Assembly: GCA_035532275.1 (NCBI GenBank)
Contig: DATKRG010000386.1
Coordinates: 25,668 to 89,667 of the forward strand
DNA: 64,000 nt
Origin: UBA9676 sp035532275
GTDB taxonomy: Bacteria > Actinomycetota > Actinomycetes > Streptosporangiales > Streptosporangiaceae
Direction of reading: 5' to 3'
Positions within the stretch are counted from its first letter, which is position 1. Each line of letters starts with the position of its first letter. This document shows, in pieces, positions 32,775 through 41,022 of the stretch. The notes under the pieces are model-generated. The model did no database searches. It saw only the letters and a list, made by a program, of their open reading frames with translations, and was not told the origin of the DNA. A program made the translations under genes and the position numbers.

Positions 32775-33504
32775 CACGATCGACGTGGTCCTCGGTGCGG
32801 GAGCCGGCGCCTTCCCCGGCGTGCTCGCCGAGCCGGACGGCCCGCCCGCGGGCGGGGTGATCGTGGTCCAGGAGGCCTACGGCCTCACCGGCCATATCCG
32901 CAACATCTGCGGCCGGCTCGCCGACGCCGGCTATCTCGCCGTCGCCCCGGCCCTGTTCCACCGGCTGGGCTCGCCCGTGCTCGGGTACGACGAGCTGCAG
33001 CGGGCAATGCCGATGCTCGGGCAGCTGCACGCCGACGAGATCAGGAGCGACATCGCGGCCGCGCTGGACCTGCTCCGCCAGCGCGGGCTGCCGGCCGCCC
33101 GCTGCGGCGCGGTCGGCTTCTGCATGGGCGGGTCGGTCACCTTCGCCATGGCCACCGAGCTCGACTTCGGCGCCGCCGTCACCTTCTACGGCGGCGGCGT
33201 CGCGGCAGGCCGCTTCGGGTTTCCCGGCCTGGCCGAGGCGGCGCCGTCGCTGCGCGTGCCCTGGCTGGGCCTGTACGGCGACCAGGATCACACGATCGGC
33301 GTCGGCCAGGTGGAGACCCTGCGTGAGCGGGCGGCACTGGCGCCGGTCCCGACCGAGCTCGTCCGCTACGCCGACGCCGGGCACGGGTTCAACTGTGACG
33401 ACCGGGACGCCTTCGTCCCCGCCGCCGCCTCGGACGCCTGGTCACGGACGCTGGCCTGGCTGCGCACCTACCTTGGCGACGGGCCGGGTCAGGACACCAC
33501 GTAG
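32767..33504 (+). CDS. Dienelactone hydrolase-family protein
   Basis: Protein of 245 residues, ATG 32767 overlapping the aldolase stop. An alpha/beta hydrolase with the dienelactone hydrolase triad: Cys in CGAVGFCMGGSVTFAMATE, Asp in LGLYGDQDHTIGVGQVE, His in RYADAGHGFNCDDRDAF; the early GVIVVQEAYGLTGHIRNICG holds the conserved Glu. Dienelactone hydrolases open lactones formed in chlorocatechol and related ring-cleavage pathways, and many homologues hydrolyse other esters. It completes the predicted aromatic-acid operon; its 3' end overlaps a decayed gene on the other strand. Confidence 0.85.
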   Translation: MPDTIDVVLGAGAGAFPGVLAEPDGPPAGGVIVVQEAYGLTGHIRNICGRLADAGYLAVAPALFHRLGSPVLGYDELQRAMPMLGQLHADEIRSDIAAALDLLRQRGLPAARCGAVGFCMGGSVTFAMATELDFGAAVTFYGGGVAAGRFGFPGLAEAAPSLRVPWLGLYGDQDHTIGVGQVETLRERAALAPVPTELVRYADAGHGFNCDDRDAFVPAAASDAWSRTLAWLRTYLGDGPGQDTT

Positions 33505-33620
33505 GACGTGACCTCGAAGCCGACGACCCGGGACGGGGGCGGCAGCTGGGCGGTGGCGAGGAACGGAGCGCTCTGCTCCGCGAACGCCTGCGCGTCCTCC
33601 CGGGAGCGTCATACCTCGAT
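33489..33620 (-). pseudogene. Remnant of a small alpha/beta-barrel (ABM/YCII-like) protein
   Basis: Minus-strand reading gives REDAQAFAEQSAPFLATAQL then VVGFEVTSYVVS and a stop, preceded in the same frame by MIEV and a TGA stop. The residue pattern resembles the C-terminal half of small dimeric alpha/beta-barrel proteins (antibiotic-biosynthesis-monooxygenase-like). The N-terminal half is missing. It overlaps the end of the hydrolase gene, consistent with a decayed gene whose remains are being overrun. Confidence 0.45.
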
Positions 33621-34507
33621 CATCCGCGCAGGGTCTTCTCGAACCAGTGGTGCGCGTAGGGCTCGTCGTTGAACGCCGCCACCTCGCGATAGCCAGCCGC
33701 CCGGTACAGGCTGATCGCCTCGGCCAGGGCGCGGTTGGTTTCCAGCCGCGCGGTGGTGACCCCGCTGGCCGCGGCACGCGCCTCCAGCTCGGTGAGCAGC
33801 CGGCGGCCGAGCCCGAGCCCGCGCACGGCTGGCGCGACCCACATCCGCTTGATCTCGGCCGGTGCGCCGTCGTGGAGCTTGAGTGCGCCGCAGCCGACCG
33901 GCTCGCCGTGCAGGGTGGCGGCCAGCAGCAGGCCGGCTGGGGGCCTCAGCTCGTCGTCGGTGGCGGGGATGCTGCACACGGGGTCGAAGCCGGCCTCGAA
34001 GCGGTGGGCGAGCTCGCTGAAGTAGGCCTGCACGCACGACCGCGCGGCTGGATCGGCTGGGTCGCAGCTGGTGATCTGGACCGCGGAGGCCGTCAGCAGC
34101 CGCTCGACCTCGGCCATCGCCGTGGTGAGCCGGGTGCGCTGCGCCGCGCTCAGCGGCGTCAGGATCGAGGTGGCCAGGTCGTCCGAACGCCGGTCGAGTT
34201 CTGCCCGTTCCGCCAGCCCGTGACGGGTGAGCCGGGCCGTCCGCACCCGCCCGTCGGCCTCGCTCGGCTCGACGGTGACCAGCCCGTCATGCTCCAGCGA
34301 GCGGAGCAGCCGGCTCAGGTAGCCCGAGTCCAGGTCGAGCCGTGATCGCAGCCGCCGCACATCGCAGCCGTCCGGCCCGATCTCCCAGAGCAGGCGCGCC
34401 TGCCCGAGCGGCCGGTCGCGGGCCAGGAACTCGTCGCTCAGCGCGCCTACCCGCTGCGTGACGGTCCGGTTGAAGCGGCGGACCTGGCCGACCATGCTCG
34501 TGTCCAT
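33620..34507 (-). CDS. MarR-family regulator fused to a GNAT acetyltransferase
   Basis: Protein of 295 residues from ATG 34507; the longer frame to 34624 would read through the operator. Residues 1-150 are a MarR winged helix (DRPLGQARLLWEIGPDGCDV, LDLDSGYLSRLLRSLEHDGL, EADGRVRTARLTRHG); residues 155-295 are a GNAT domain with an acetyl-CoA-binding loop (KRMWVAPAVRGLGLGRRLL) and RAAGYREVAAFNDEPYAHHW at the end. The fusion is widespread in actinobacteria, but its targets are rarely known. It probably represses itself through the palindrome just upstream. Confidence 0.88.
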   Translation of the reverse strand: MDTSMVGQVRRFNRTVTQRVGALSDEFLARDRPLGQARLLWEIGPDGCDVRRLRSRLDLDSGYLSRLLRSLEHDGLVTVEPSEADGRVRTARLTRHGLAERAELDRRSDDLATSILTPLSAAQRTRLTTAMAEVERLLTASAVQITSCDPADPAARSCVQAYFSELAHRFEAGFDPVCSIPATDDELRPPAGLLLAATLHGEPVGCGALKLHDGAPAEIKRMWVAPAVRGLGLGRRLLTELEARAAASGVTTARLETNRALAEAISLYRAAGYREVAAFNDEPYAHHWFEKTLRG

Positions 34508-34509
34508 TG

Positions 34510-34525
34510 TCTGACTATAGTCAGA
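34510..34525. promoter_or_regulatory. Perfect 16 bp palindromic operator upstream of the MarR-GNAT gene
   Basis: TCTGACTATAGTCAGA at 34510-34525 is a perfect palindrome located 3 bp before the start codon of the MarR-GNAT gene. Size and AT-rich centre match MarR-family operators, and its position across the translation start suggests tight autorepression. Confidence 0.75.
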
Positions 34526-34571
34526 GAAGTGGCACGCGGCTACCGGCCGCGGCTCGCGGCCCTCCCCCCGG

Positions 34572-34838
34572 TCAGGACCTGCCGCGCCTGCCCACGAACC
34601 ACGCCGCCCCCAGGCAGACGACACCGACCACCAAGGCCACCGCGCCGCGCAGCGAGCGGTGCGCGGCGGCGCGGGACGCGGGATGGGTGATGGTGCCGAG
34701 GATGCTGGGCAGCGACTTCGCCGGCTCGACGAAGTACAGGATGCCGGCCACGATCGCCAGGATGCCGATGATCACCAGCACGACAACGACGATCGTGCTG
34801 CCGGTGGACCGGCCGCCCGGCGCGCGTTGAGAACTCAT
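34572..34838 (-). CDS. Small two-helix membrane protein, unknown function
   Basis: Protein of 88 residues if started at MSSQRAPGGR (ATG 34838); an upstream ATG at 34925 would add an unlikely Arg/His-rich leader. Two transmembrane helices are visible: TIVVVVLVIIGILAIVAGIL and LRGAVALVVGVVCLGAAWF, joined by a short loop with Pro and His. Similar small membrane proteins are common in actinobacteria; the function is unknown. It is monocistronic by position. Confidence 0.6.
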   Translation of the reverse strand: MSSQRAPGGRSTGSTIVVVVLVIIGILAIVAGILYFVEPAKSLPSILGTITHPASRAAAHRSLRGAVALVVGVVCLGAAWFVGRRGRS

Positions 34839-34980
34839 GCGGTCCTGCCTTTCCGCTCGCGCCCAGGAGTGGGCGCCGGGGTGCGTACTCCGCCGATGCT
34901 TGACGCGCGTCGACCTCGCAGTCAACGGTAAAGGCTAGGCGCGGGCGGTTAAGGGCGGTCCGGGCAGCGGGGAGGCAATC

Positions 34981-35565
34981 ATGTCCGCTGTACTTCACTC
35001 ACCCACCGGGGATCCGGGCCGCCAGCGGCGCGAAGGCGCCCCGGCACGGTGGTGGAAACGGCCATTCACCTGGGCGGCCGGGACCGGCGGCGGCATGGTC
35101 ATCGTGCTGGCCGCGGCCTGTGCTACCGGAACGGGCAGTGCCACCGGAACGGGCAGTGCCACCCCTACGGGCAGCGCTTCCGCCATGGGCACTGCTTCCC
35201 CCCAGGCGGTCCCGGCCCTTGGCCGGCTGGCAGGCGTCTTCGCCCACGGTGTGGGCTTCGGGCAGGTGCGGCCGCCCAAGATCTTCAATGGCGGCGATCC
35301 CACCGGCCTGGTCACCCACATCACCTGGACGTCCTGGGGCGGCGCGCGGGCGACCGGGACGGGCCGGGCCGAGTATGTCGGGCCCAGCCAGTCGGTCGCG
35401 ACAGGGACCGAGCAGACCGCCACCGTCGTCGCCTTCGACCTGGGCACCTGCCATGGCACGCTGATGTACCAGGCGGTCGAGTGGTACTTCCCGCAGCACG
35501 GGCAGGCGTTCAATCCCAGCCGGTACGAGAACATCTGCACCGGGACCTACTCGCCAGGCGCCTAG
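34981..35565 (+). CDS. Putative secreted lipoprotein with threonine/glycine repeats, unknown function
   Basis: Protein of 194 residues from ATG 34981. After an Arg-rich N-terminus a hydrophobic segment (GGGMVIVLAAACATGTG) contains a lipobox-like LAAAC, then ATGTGS, ATGTGS, ATPTGS repeats (18 bp DNA repeats). The C-terminal 110 residues hold a soluble domain (GLVTHITWTSWGGARATGTG, TATVVAFDLGTCHGTLMYQA, YENICTGTYSPG) with two cysteines that could form a disulphide. I do not know a family with certainty. It is probably an exported, surface-exposed protein. Confidence 0.55.
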   Translation: MSAVLHSPTGDPGRQRREGAPARWWKRPFTWAAGTGGGMVIVLAAACATGTGSATGTGSATPTGSASAMGTASPQAVPALGRLAGVFAHGVGFGQVRPPKIFNGGDPTGLVTHITWTSWGGARATGTGRAEYVGPSQSVATGTEQTATVVAFDLGTCHGTLMYQAVEWYFPQHGQAFNPSRYENICTGTYSPGA

Positions 35566-35728
35566 CCCGCCGGGGGCCCTGGCATGATCACCGGGGATCG
35601 GGGGGAAGCTCAGGACATCGCCCGGATGCGAGAGCGCGCCACTGATCCGCTGCGCGGCCCGGCGACGAACACACACGGGGGGCGCCGCTATCGGGCGCTC
35701 CAAGCAGACAGCCATCGAAGGAGCCCTG

Positions 35729-36031
35729 ATGCCCGAAGCGCTGATCCTGGAGTTCACCGGTGTCGGTGAGTCCGAGTACGCCGCGGTCAATTCACACCTT
35801 GGCATCGACATGAATACAGGCAAGGGTGACTGGCCCGCCGGGCTGCTCGCGCATGCCGCCGGTCCCACCGATGACGGCACCTTCCTGGTGACGGAGATAT
35901 GGTCCTCCCGCGCGGACCAGGGCGCGTTCATGGACTCGCGGCTCGGCGCGGCGCTGGCGGCCGGTGGCATATCGGCCGTGCCCAGCGTCCGCTGGGTGCC
36001 GCTGCTCGCCTACCACACCCCTGGAGCCTGA
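35729..36031 (+). CDS. Small conserved protein with a dimeric alpha/beta-barrel-like pattern
   Basis: Protein of 100 residues, ATG 35729 with GGAG 7 nt upstream. ALILEFTGVGESEYAAVNSH, then FLVTEIWSSRADQGAFMDSR, then VRWVPLLAYHTP resemble the beta-alpha-beta pattern of antibiotic-biosynthesis-monooxygenase or NIPSNAP-like domains. No catalytic residue can be assigned. It stands alone between a lipoprotein gene and a short region of possible gene remains. Confidence 0.6.
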   Translation: MPEALILEFTGVGESEYAAVNSHLGIDMNTGKGDWPAGLLAHAAGPTDDGTFLVTEIWSSRADQGAFMDSRLGAALAAGGISAVPSVRWVPLLAYHTPGA

Positions 36032-36049
36032 TCCGGGCGGCCCCGCGCT

Positions 36050-36185
36050 CCCGCGCCCGGATGCCGGTCAGCTGCTGGCATCCGGGGCGGGGATGACGGG
36101 TCTGGATCAGGTGGGAGCCGCACGGGCCCAGCGTCGACCGCAGCCGCTGGATGGCGCTGTGCAGGGCACCCCTGGCACCGGCCTT
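36050..36185 (-). pseudogene. Possible fragment of a SARP/BTAD-type regulator
   Basis: On the minus strand GALHSAIQRLRSTLGPCGS followed by HLIQTRHP looks like the winged-helix recognition segment of SARP/BTAD regulators (ALHSAISRLR...RTRPPGY). Only about 40 residues fit and the frame has no start or domain context. The 36032-36309 gap holds nothing else convincing; this is a weak call based on one short match. Confidence 0.25.
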
Positions 36186-36309
36186 CCAGCGATGTGCCAC
36201 GTCGCGGCATCAGCGATCGGCGCAGCACCCCGGCGCCACCGCACCCCGGCGCCCCGCAGCGTGCCCGTTGCGGTAGCGGCCGGCTGGCCGGAAGAAGGCT
36301 TGCGCCGGG

Positions 36310-37422
36310 TCAGTGCTCCATGAGCATGATCCCGCGCACGTTCTTGCCGTCCACCAGGTCCTGGTAGCCCTGGTTGACGTCCTCAAGCCGGTACCGGTTG
36401 GTGACCAGTTCGTCCAGCTTGAGGTGGCCGCTGCGGTAGAGGTCGAGCATCTTGGGGATGTCGTCGAACGGGTTGCCGCCTCCGAACAGCGCCCCCTGGA
36501 TCCGCTTCTCGAACAAGGTGAGCTCGAAGCTGGGGATCACGATGTTCTTCACGCCGGGGCCGTTCAGGCCGGTCACCACCACGGCGCCGCCCTTGCGGAT
36601 GGCGGCGAACGCCGCGTCGATGGCCTCCTGGGTCACCACCCCCATGGTGATGAGGGCCTTGTCGGCACCGACGCCCTTGGTGAGGTCGGTGACGAGCTGC
36701 TGCGCCTCCGCCGCGTCGGCGGCGGTGTGGGTGGCGCCGAGCTGATCGGCGATCGCCCGCTTGTTCGGGAGCGGGTCGACCGCGATGACGTGCTGCGCGC
36801 CGGCGAAAGCCGCGCCCTGGACCGCGTTGATGCCGACCCCGCCGATGCCGTACACCACGACCGTGTCGCCGGGCCGTACCCCGCCCGCGTTGACCGCTGT
36901 GCCCCAGCCGGTTGGCACACCACAGCCGACCAGCGCCGCCGTCTCCAGCGACAGGTCCTCGTCGATCTTGACGGCGGAGTGCTCCGACACCACCGACCAC
37001 TGGGAGAACGTGCCGAGCAGGCACATCTGGCCGAAGTCCAGGCCGTCACCGTGGAAGCGGAACGTGCCGTCGGGCAGGCAGTTGTCATACAGCAGCGCAC
37101 CGAGATCGCACAGGTTCGTCATCCCCCGCGCGCAGAACCGGCAGTGGCCGCAGACCGGCAGGAACGAGCAGACGATGTGGTCGCCCGGCTTGAGCCTGGT
37201 CACCCCGGCCCCGACCTCCTCGACGATGCCCGCGCCCTCGTGACCGCCGACGATCGGGTACCGCACCGGGATGTCACCGGTGCGCAGGTGCTCATCGGAG
37301 TGGCACAGGCCGGCCGCCACCCAGCGCACCAGCACCTCGCCGGTCTTGGGGGGGTCGAGGTCGAACTCGGCGATCTCCCAGTCCTTGCCGAGCTCGAGCA
37401 GGAACGCTGCCTTGGTCTTCAT
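36310..37422 (-). CDS. NDMA-dependent alcohol dehydrogenase (mycofactocin-associated zinc ADH)
   Basis: Protein of 370 residues from ATG 37422 (GGGGAGAG upstream). Zinc-type MDR: CHSDEHLRTG and GGHEGAGIVEEVGAGVTRL (catalytic zinc), CSFLPVCGHCRFCARGMTNL (structural-zinc cysteines), and the cofactor loop VVYGIGGVGINAVQGAAFAG. Families of this sequence type keep nicotinamide bound and are thought to need mycofactocin as electron acceptor in vivo. The mftA/mftB/mftF genes in this same window support that. The substrate alcohol is not known. It sits downstream of the PaaX gene on the same strand. Confidence 0.85.
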   Translation of the reverse strand: MKTKAAFLLELGKDWEIAEFDLDPPKTGEVLVRWVAAGLCHSDEHLRTGDIPVRYPIVGGHEGAGIVEEVGAGVTRLKPGDHIVCSFLPVCGHCRFCARGMTNLCDLGALLYDNCLPDGTFRFHGDGLDFGQMCLLGTFSQWSVVSEHSAVKIDEDLSLETAALVGCGVPTGWGTAVNAGGVRPGDTVVVYGIGGVGINAVQGAAFAGAQHVIAVDPLPNKRAIADQLGATHTAADAAEAQQLVTDLTKGVGADKALITMGVVTQEAIDAAFAAIRKGGAVVVTGLNGPGVKNIVIPSFELTLFEKRIQGALFGGGNPFDDIPKMLDLYRSGHLKLDELVTNRYRLEDVNQGYQDLVDGKNVRGIMLMEH

Positions 37423-37692
37423 GGGCTCTCCCCACCGGCAGCGGCGCCCGGGGGCGGGCGCCCGCTGCCTTCGCGGTTGGCGGTAAGGGCAACGGGGCGT
37501 GCTGTTCCGCCCGGCCACCCTCTGCCTTGCATCCTGCGCGGCCTGGGCCCGGCGGTCATTGTGGGAAACCCCCAATAATGTGGGCCGCTGATTGTGCGGG
37601 GGCTCCTCACCCGCCCCTGCAGGCTCAGCGGCTCCACCGGCGGGGCCGGCCGGGCGACCAGGCGGGCCCGCGGGGCGAACCAGCGGCGCCGG

Positions 37693-38724
37693 TCAGGCGA
37701 CCGGCACCGCACCGGCCGGCTCGGGATCGCCGCTGCCCGCCAGCTGCAGTTCGGAGCTGTGGTGAGTGGCGTGCACCGCCAGTTCCGGGCTGTAGCGGGC
37801 GATGATCTGCCGGACCCGGTGCGCGGCGAGCGGGCCGAGCAGGTCGTAGGTGGTGGTGAACAGCTCCCGGGCGGTGGCCCGCGGCCAGGCGTCGGGCAGC
37901 AGCTCGTCGGGCAGGTCGGGGTCCAGCTCGGGGAAGCCCCGCCACTCGTCCATCACCCGGGTGCGGGCGACCAGCGCGGCCACCGGGGACACCCGCCCGG
38001 CCAGGGTGCGCTCACGCAGGCGGCTGGCGTTGGCGGTGAAGCCGTCATACCTGGCCTGCAGGTTGTCCAGGTCCCAGGCGCGCTGCGGCAGCCCGCCCGG
38101 GCTGACCCCAGGGACGGTGCTCGCGCGGAACGCGGTGGCGGTGGTGATGCCCAGCTCGGCAAGCTGCTCGGTCACCTCGACCGCCCGGTCGCGGGGCGCG
38201 ACCCACAGCCCGTCGTAGAGCGGCGCGAAGCCGAGCCAGCGCAGCTGCTTGCGCAGCAGGTCACGGGCCGCCCGGTTCTCCTCGGGAATGGAGAACGCCA
38301 CCAGGCTCCACATGCCGTCCCAGGGCCGCGACGTCCGGCCGAACGAGAAGATCTGGTTGCCCCCGTCGTCGAGGACCCTGGCCGCACGCACGCTCAGCCG
38401 GACCACTGTCCGGCGCCCGCTCTTGGATGTGACCAGCAGCTTGTTGCGGGTGAGCCGGGACAGCGCCGCCCGGGCGGCCGAGTCACTGACGCCGAACTCC
38501 GCCAGCAGCGCCACCAGCGCCGCCGACGGCAGCGGTTCGGTCCGGCGCCACCAGTAGTCGCCGAGCAAGGTGAGCAGCAGGCGCGGCGGCCGCTGCACCG
38601 CTCCGCCGGACCACATCATGGGCACCTCGTCGCTGGCGAAGACAGACTCACCAGGGTCAGGCTGCCCATCGAACAGCGATGACGCCGCGATGCCCGGCCT
38701 GCTCGCGGGCGTTGACTCAGCCAT
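37693..38724 (-). CDS. PaaX-family transcriptional repressor
   Basis: Protein of 343 residues. PPRLLLTLLGDYWWRRTEPL and GVSDSAARAALSRLTRNKLL are the winged helix, WDGMWSLVAFSIPEENRAAR and LRKQLRWLGFAPLYDGLWVA the PaaX central domain, and the C-terminal domain ends with RVRQIIARYSPELAVHATHH. PaaX represses phenylacetate genes and is released by an aryl-CoA; homologues often sit by other aromatic pathways. It is located between the minus-strand oxidation operon (38903-43447) and the NDMA-type ADH gene, so either may be a target. Confidence 0.85.
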   Translation of the reverse strand: MAESTPASRPGIAASSLFDGQPDPGESVFASDEVPMMWSGGAVQRPPRLLLTLLGDYWWRRTEPLPSAALVALLAEFGVSDSAARAALSRLTRNKLLVTSKSGRRTVVRLSVRAARVLDDGGNQIFSFGRTSRPWDGMWSLVAFSIPEENRAARDLLRKQLRWLGFAPLYDGLWVAPRDRAVEVTEQLAELGITTATAFRASTVPGVSPGGLPQRAWDLDNLQARYDGFTANASRLRERTLAGRVSPVAALVARTRVMDEWRGFPELDPDLPDELLPDAWPRATARELFTTTYDLLGPLAAHRVRQIIARYSPELAVHATHHSSELQLAGSGDPEPAGAVPVA

Positions 38725-38902
38725 GATCCGAGGGTAGCGAACGAGCGCGCATGGCCGCCATATCGATACACCTCTTCTCTGTTAACGCTCGACACTCAGT
38801 TTGTTACATGAATTTCACGTAGCCTGACGTCAAGATCGTCATACGTTGGGGGGCACGGGGGGCGAGGGGTTGCTTGGGGGGACTCGGGGCTTGCCTCATG
38901 GG

Positions 38903-39919
38903 CTAGGTGGGGGGATTTATGCCTAGGAAGGTGAAGCAGTTGTACCAGGTGATGTTCTCGGTGACCTGGGTGGGGAGGTCCAGGGAGTACAGGGTCTTGC
39001 CGCAGGGGGCTTCTCTTGGCATGGCGGGGAAGTCGGTGCCGATCATGAGGCGGTCGGGGCCCAGCATGTCGATGAGGTAGGTGAGGGCGCGGCGGTCGAA
39101 GACGCAGGTGTCGTACCAGTAGCGGCGGGCCCGTTCGATCGGGGAGTTCGGGCGGCGGCCCGGTGTCTGCGTGCGCTGGGGGGTGGGCGGCTCCTCGTTC
39201 CAGGTGCCTGCCCAGAAGTAGTGGGCGCGGGGCAGGATCAGGGGCATGCCGCCGGCGCCGTGCGTGAAGGCGAGCCGGAGGTCCGGGCATTTCTCCGGGA
39301 GTTCGCTGGTGATGATCGAGGCGGCGCCCAGGGCGGCGTCCACACCGACGCCGAAGTCGGGCATGGCCGGGCGCGGGAGCAGATCGCCCAGGCCGCTGGG
39401 GAGTGCGTGGACCAGGACGGCCAGGTTCAGCCGCTCGGCTTCGGCGAAGAACGCCGCGAACCGCTCATCACCCAGGTAGACGCCGTTCACCTGCGAGGTG
39501 ATCTCGACGCCGGCCAGGCCGGCGCCGGCGATCACGGCGAGCTCGGCCGTGGCCATGTCGGGGTCCTGCATGGGCACTGTGCCGAGCCCGAACAGCCGGG
39601 CAGGCTCGACCGCGCACAGTTTCACGATGAAGTCGTTGATCCAGCGGGCGAGGTCGCGGCCGGTGCCGGCGGGCAGCCGGTAGTTGAGCAGCGGCGGCAT
39701 GGGCGAGACGACCTCGGCGTCGGTCTTGCTCGCGTCCATCGCCGCCAGGCGGGCGGACGCGTCGAAGAACGCGGCCTGGGCGGTGAACGTCATCGGCCCG
39801 AGCTCCAGCACCCGGGCGCCCTCGGTCCCGGCCGGGGTCATGGTCGGCCAGCCCTCGGTGGCCGGCCCGGCTGGCGGGTACTCGCCGGGCAGCACATGCG
39901 CGTGCATGTCGATCAGCAT
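38903..39919 (-). CDS. Amidohydrolase-family protein (ACMSD/gamma-resorcylate decarboxylase-like)
   Basis: Protein of 338 residues. LIDMHAHVLPGEYP holds the first metal His pair, LAVLVHALPSGLGDLLPRP and LAFTHGAGGMPLILPRAHY further metal/active-site histidines, and RLMIGTDFPAMPREAPCGK the terminal Asp. The pattern is that of the ACMSD subgroup, zinc-dependent decarboxylases or hydrolases of aromatic and related acids. The last 60 codons are almost entirely C-ending, more biased than the rest. It is the final gene of the minus-strand operon after a zinc alcohol dehydrogenase, so its substrate may be an aromatic acid made by the upstream oxidoreductases (inference). Confidence 0.8.
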   Translation of the reverse strand: MLIDMHAHVLPGEYPPAGPATEGWPTMTPAGTEGARVLELGPMTFTAQAAFFDASARLAAMDASKTDAEVVSPMPPLLNYRLPAGTGRDLARWINDFIVKLCAVEPARLFGLGTVPMQDPDMATAELAVIAGAGLAGVEITSQVNGVYLGDERFAAFFAEAERLNLAVLVHALPSGLGDLLPRPAMPDFGVGVDAALGAASIITSELPEKCPDLRLAFTHGAGGMPLILPRAHYFWAGTWNEEPPTPQRTQTPGRRPNSPIERARRYWYDTCVFDRRALTYLIDMLGPDRLMIGTDFPAMPREAPCGKTLYSLDLPTQVTENITWYNCFTFLGINPPT

Positions 39920-39927
39920 GGCCAGGC

Positions 39928-41022
39928 CTATCCCCTGTCCGGGTGGATCGAGACGTGCACGGCGGTCTCCCCCCCGACCTCGCCGGCGAGCGTTTCGATG
40001 GCATGCGCCACGTCCGCGAGCCCGAAGCTGTGCGTGTGCATCTTCTCCAGCGGGAAGCGGCCCGACTCGATGATCGCGATCGCGTCCTCATAGCCCCGGG
40101 CGTCCACGCTGAACGCCCCGACCACGGTGGCTGCCTTGTTGATGATCAGGTCGGTGTTCACCGGGTGCGGCGTCCCGCCTTTCAGGCCCGCCAGCACCAC
40201 CCGCCCGCCGTGCCGGATCGCCTCGATGGCGTGGGTGACCGGCTCGGATGCCATCGGCGTGACTTCCAGCGCCACGTCGACGCCGTCGCCGCCGGTGATC
40301 TCGCGGACCCGGGCGACGGTGTCCTCTTCCTCCACGTCGATGGTGTAGTCGGCGCCGAACTCGCGGGCCAGCTCCAGCTTGGCGTGGTCCCTGGCGAGCC
40401 CGGTGACGATGACGGCGCCGGCGCCGGCCGCCTTGGCGGCGATGACGGCGGACAGGCCGCGCTGGCCGGCGCCGAGGATGAGCACCGTGCTCCCGAGGCC
40501 GACGCCGCCCAGGTGCACCGCCCACCGGACCCCGGCGCCGAGCGGGTTGTACATCACCGCGATCTCGGCCGGGATGTCTTTCGAGATCGGGTGCAGGATC
40601 GAGGTGGGCTGCAGGTGGATGTATTCGGCGAAGCCACCGTTCAGCCGCGGCTCACCGGTGTTGTACCCGCCGTAGCTGCCCTTGCGGTTCCGGCAGGACA
40701 TGTACCGGCCGGTCAGGCACCGATCGCAGTTGCGGCAGGGAATCAGGATCTCCAGCGCGACCCGGTCGCCGGGGCTGACCCCCCACCGCTGCGCGGCCCG
40801 TTCGCCCACCTCCTCGATGATCCCCAGTGGCTCGTGGCCGGGCACCATGGGCAGGCCCCGCTGGCCGAGGTGGCCCTTGTACTGTTCCACGTCACTGCCG
40901 CAGATCCCGCAGGCCTCGATCCGGAGCAGGCCCTCGTCGGGCCCGATCACCGGCCGCGGGAACTCCCGCATCTCGAACGTGCGGGGCGCGGTCATCACCA
41001 CGGCGCGGACCATGTCAGCCAT
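39928..41022 (-). CDS. Zinc-dependent alcohol dehydrogenase (MDR, threonine/sorbitol dehydrogenase type)
   Basis: Protein of 364 residues. CGICGSDVEQYKGHLGQRGL and VPGHEPLGIIEEVGERAAQR hold the catalytic-zinc residues (Cys and His-Glu), ILIPCRNCDRCLTGRYMSCR the structural-zinc cysteines, and VLILGAGQRGLSAVIAAKAA the nucleotide loop. It overlaps the SDR gene by 8 bp. It probably oxidises a secondary alcohol or polyol; substrate unknown. The operon ALDH-SDR-ADH-amidohydrolase implies a short oxidation route under one promoter. Confidence 0.88.
   Translation of the reverse strand: MADMVRAVVMTAPRTFEMREFPRPVIGPDEGLLRIEACGICGSDVEQYKGHLGQRGLPMVPGHEPLGIIEEVGERAAQRWGVSPGDRVALEILIPCRNCDRCLTGRYMSCRNRKGSYGGYNTGEPRLNGGFAEYIHLQPTSILHPISKDIPAEIAVMYNPLGAGVRWAVHLGGVGLGSTVLILGAGQRGLSAVIAAKAAGAGAVIVTGLARDHAKLELAREFGADYTIDVEEEDTVARVREITGGDGVDVALEVTPMASEPVTHAIEAIRHGGRVVLAGLKGGTPHPVNTDLIINKAATVVGAFSVDARGYEDAIAIIESGRFPLEKMHTHSFGLADVAHAIETLAGEVGGETAVHVSIHPDRG

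Noticed and set aside
36313..37578. Plus-strand open frame opposite the NDMA-type ADH
   Set aside because: Antisense shadow, Val/His/Arg-rich, no motif; the minus-strand protein has all zinc and nucleotide motifs.
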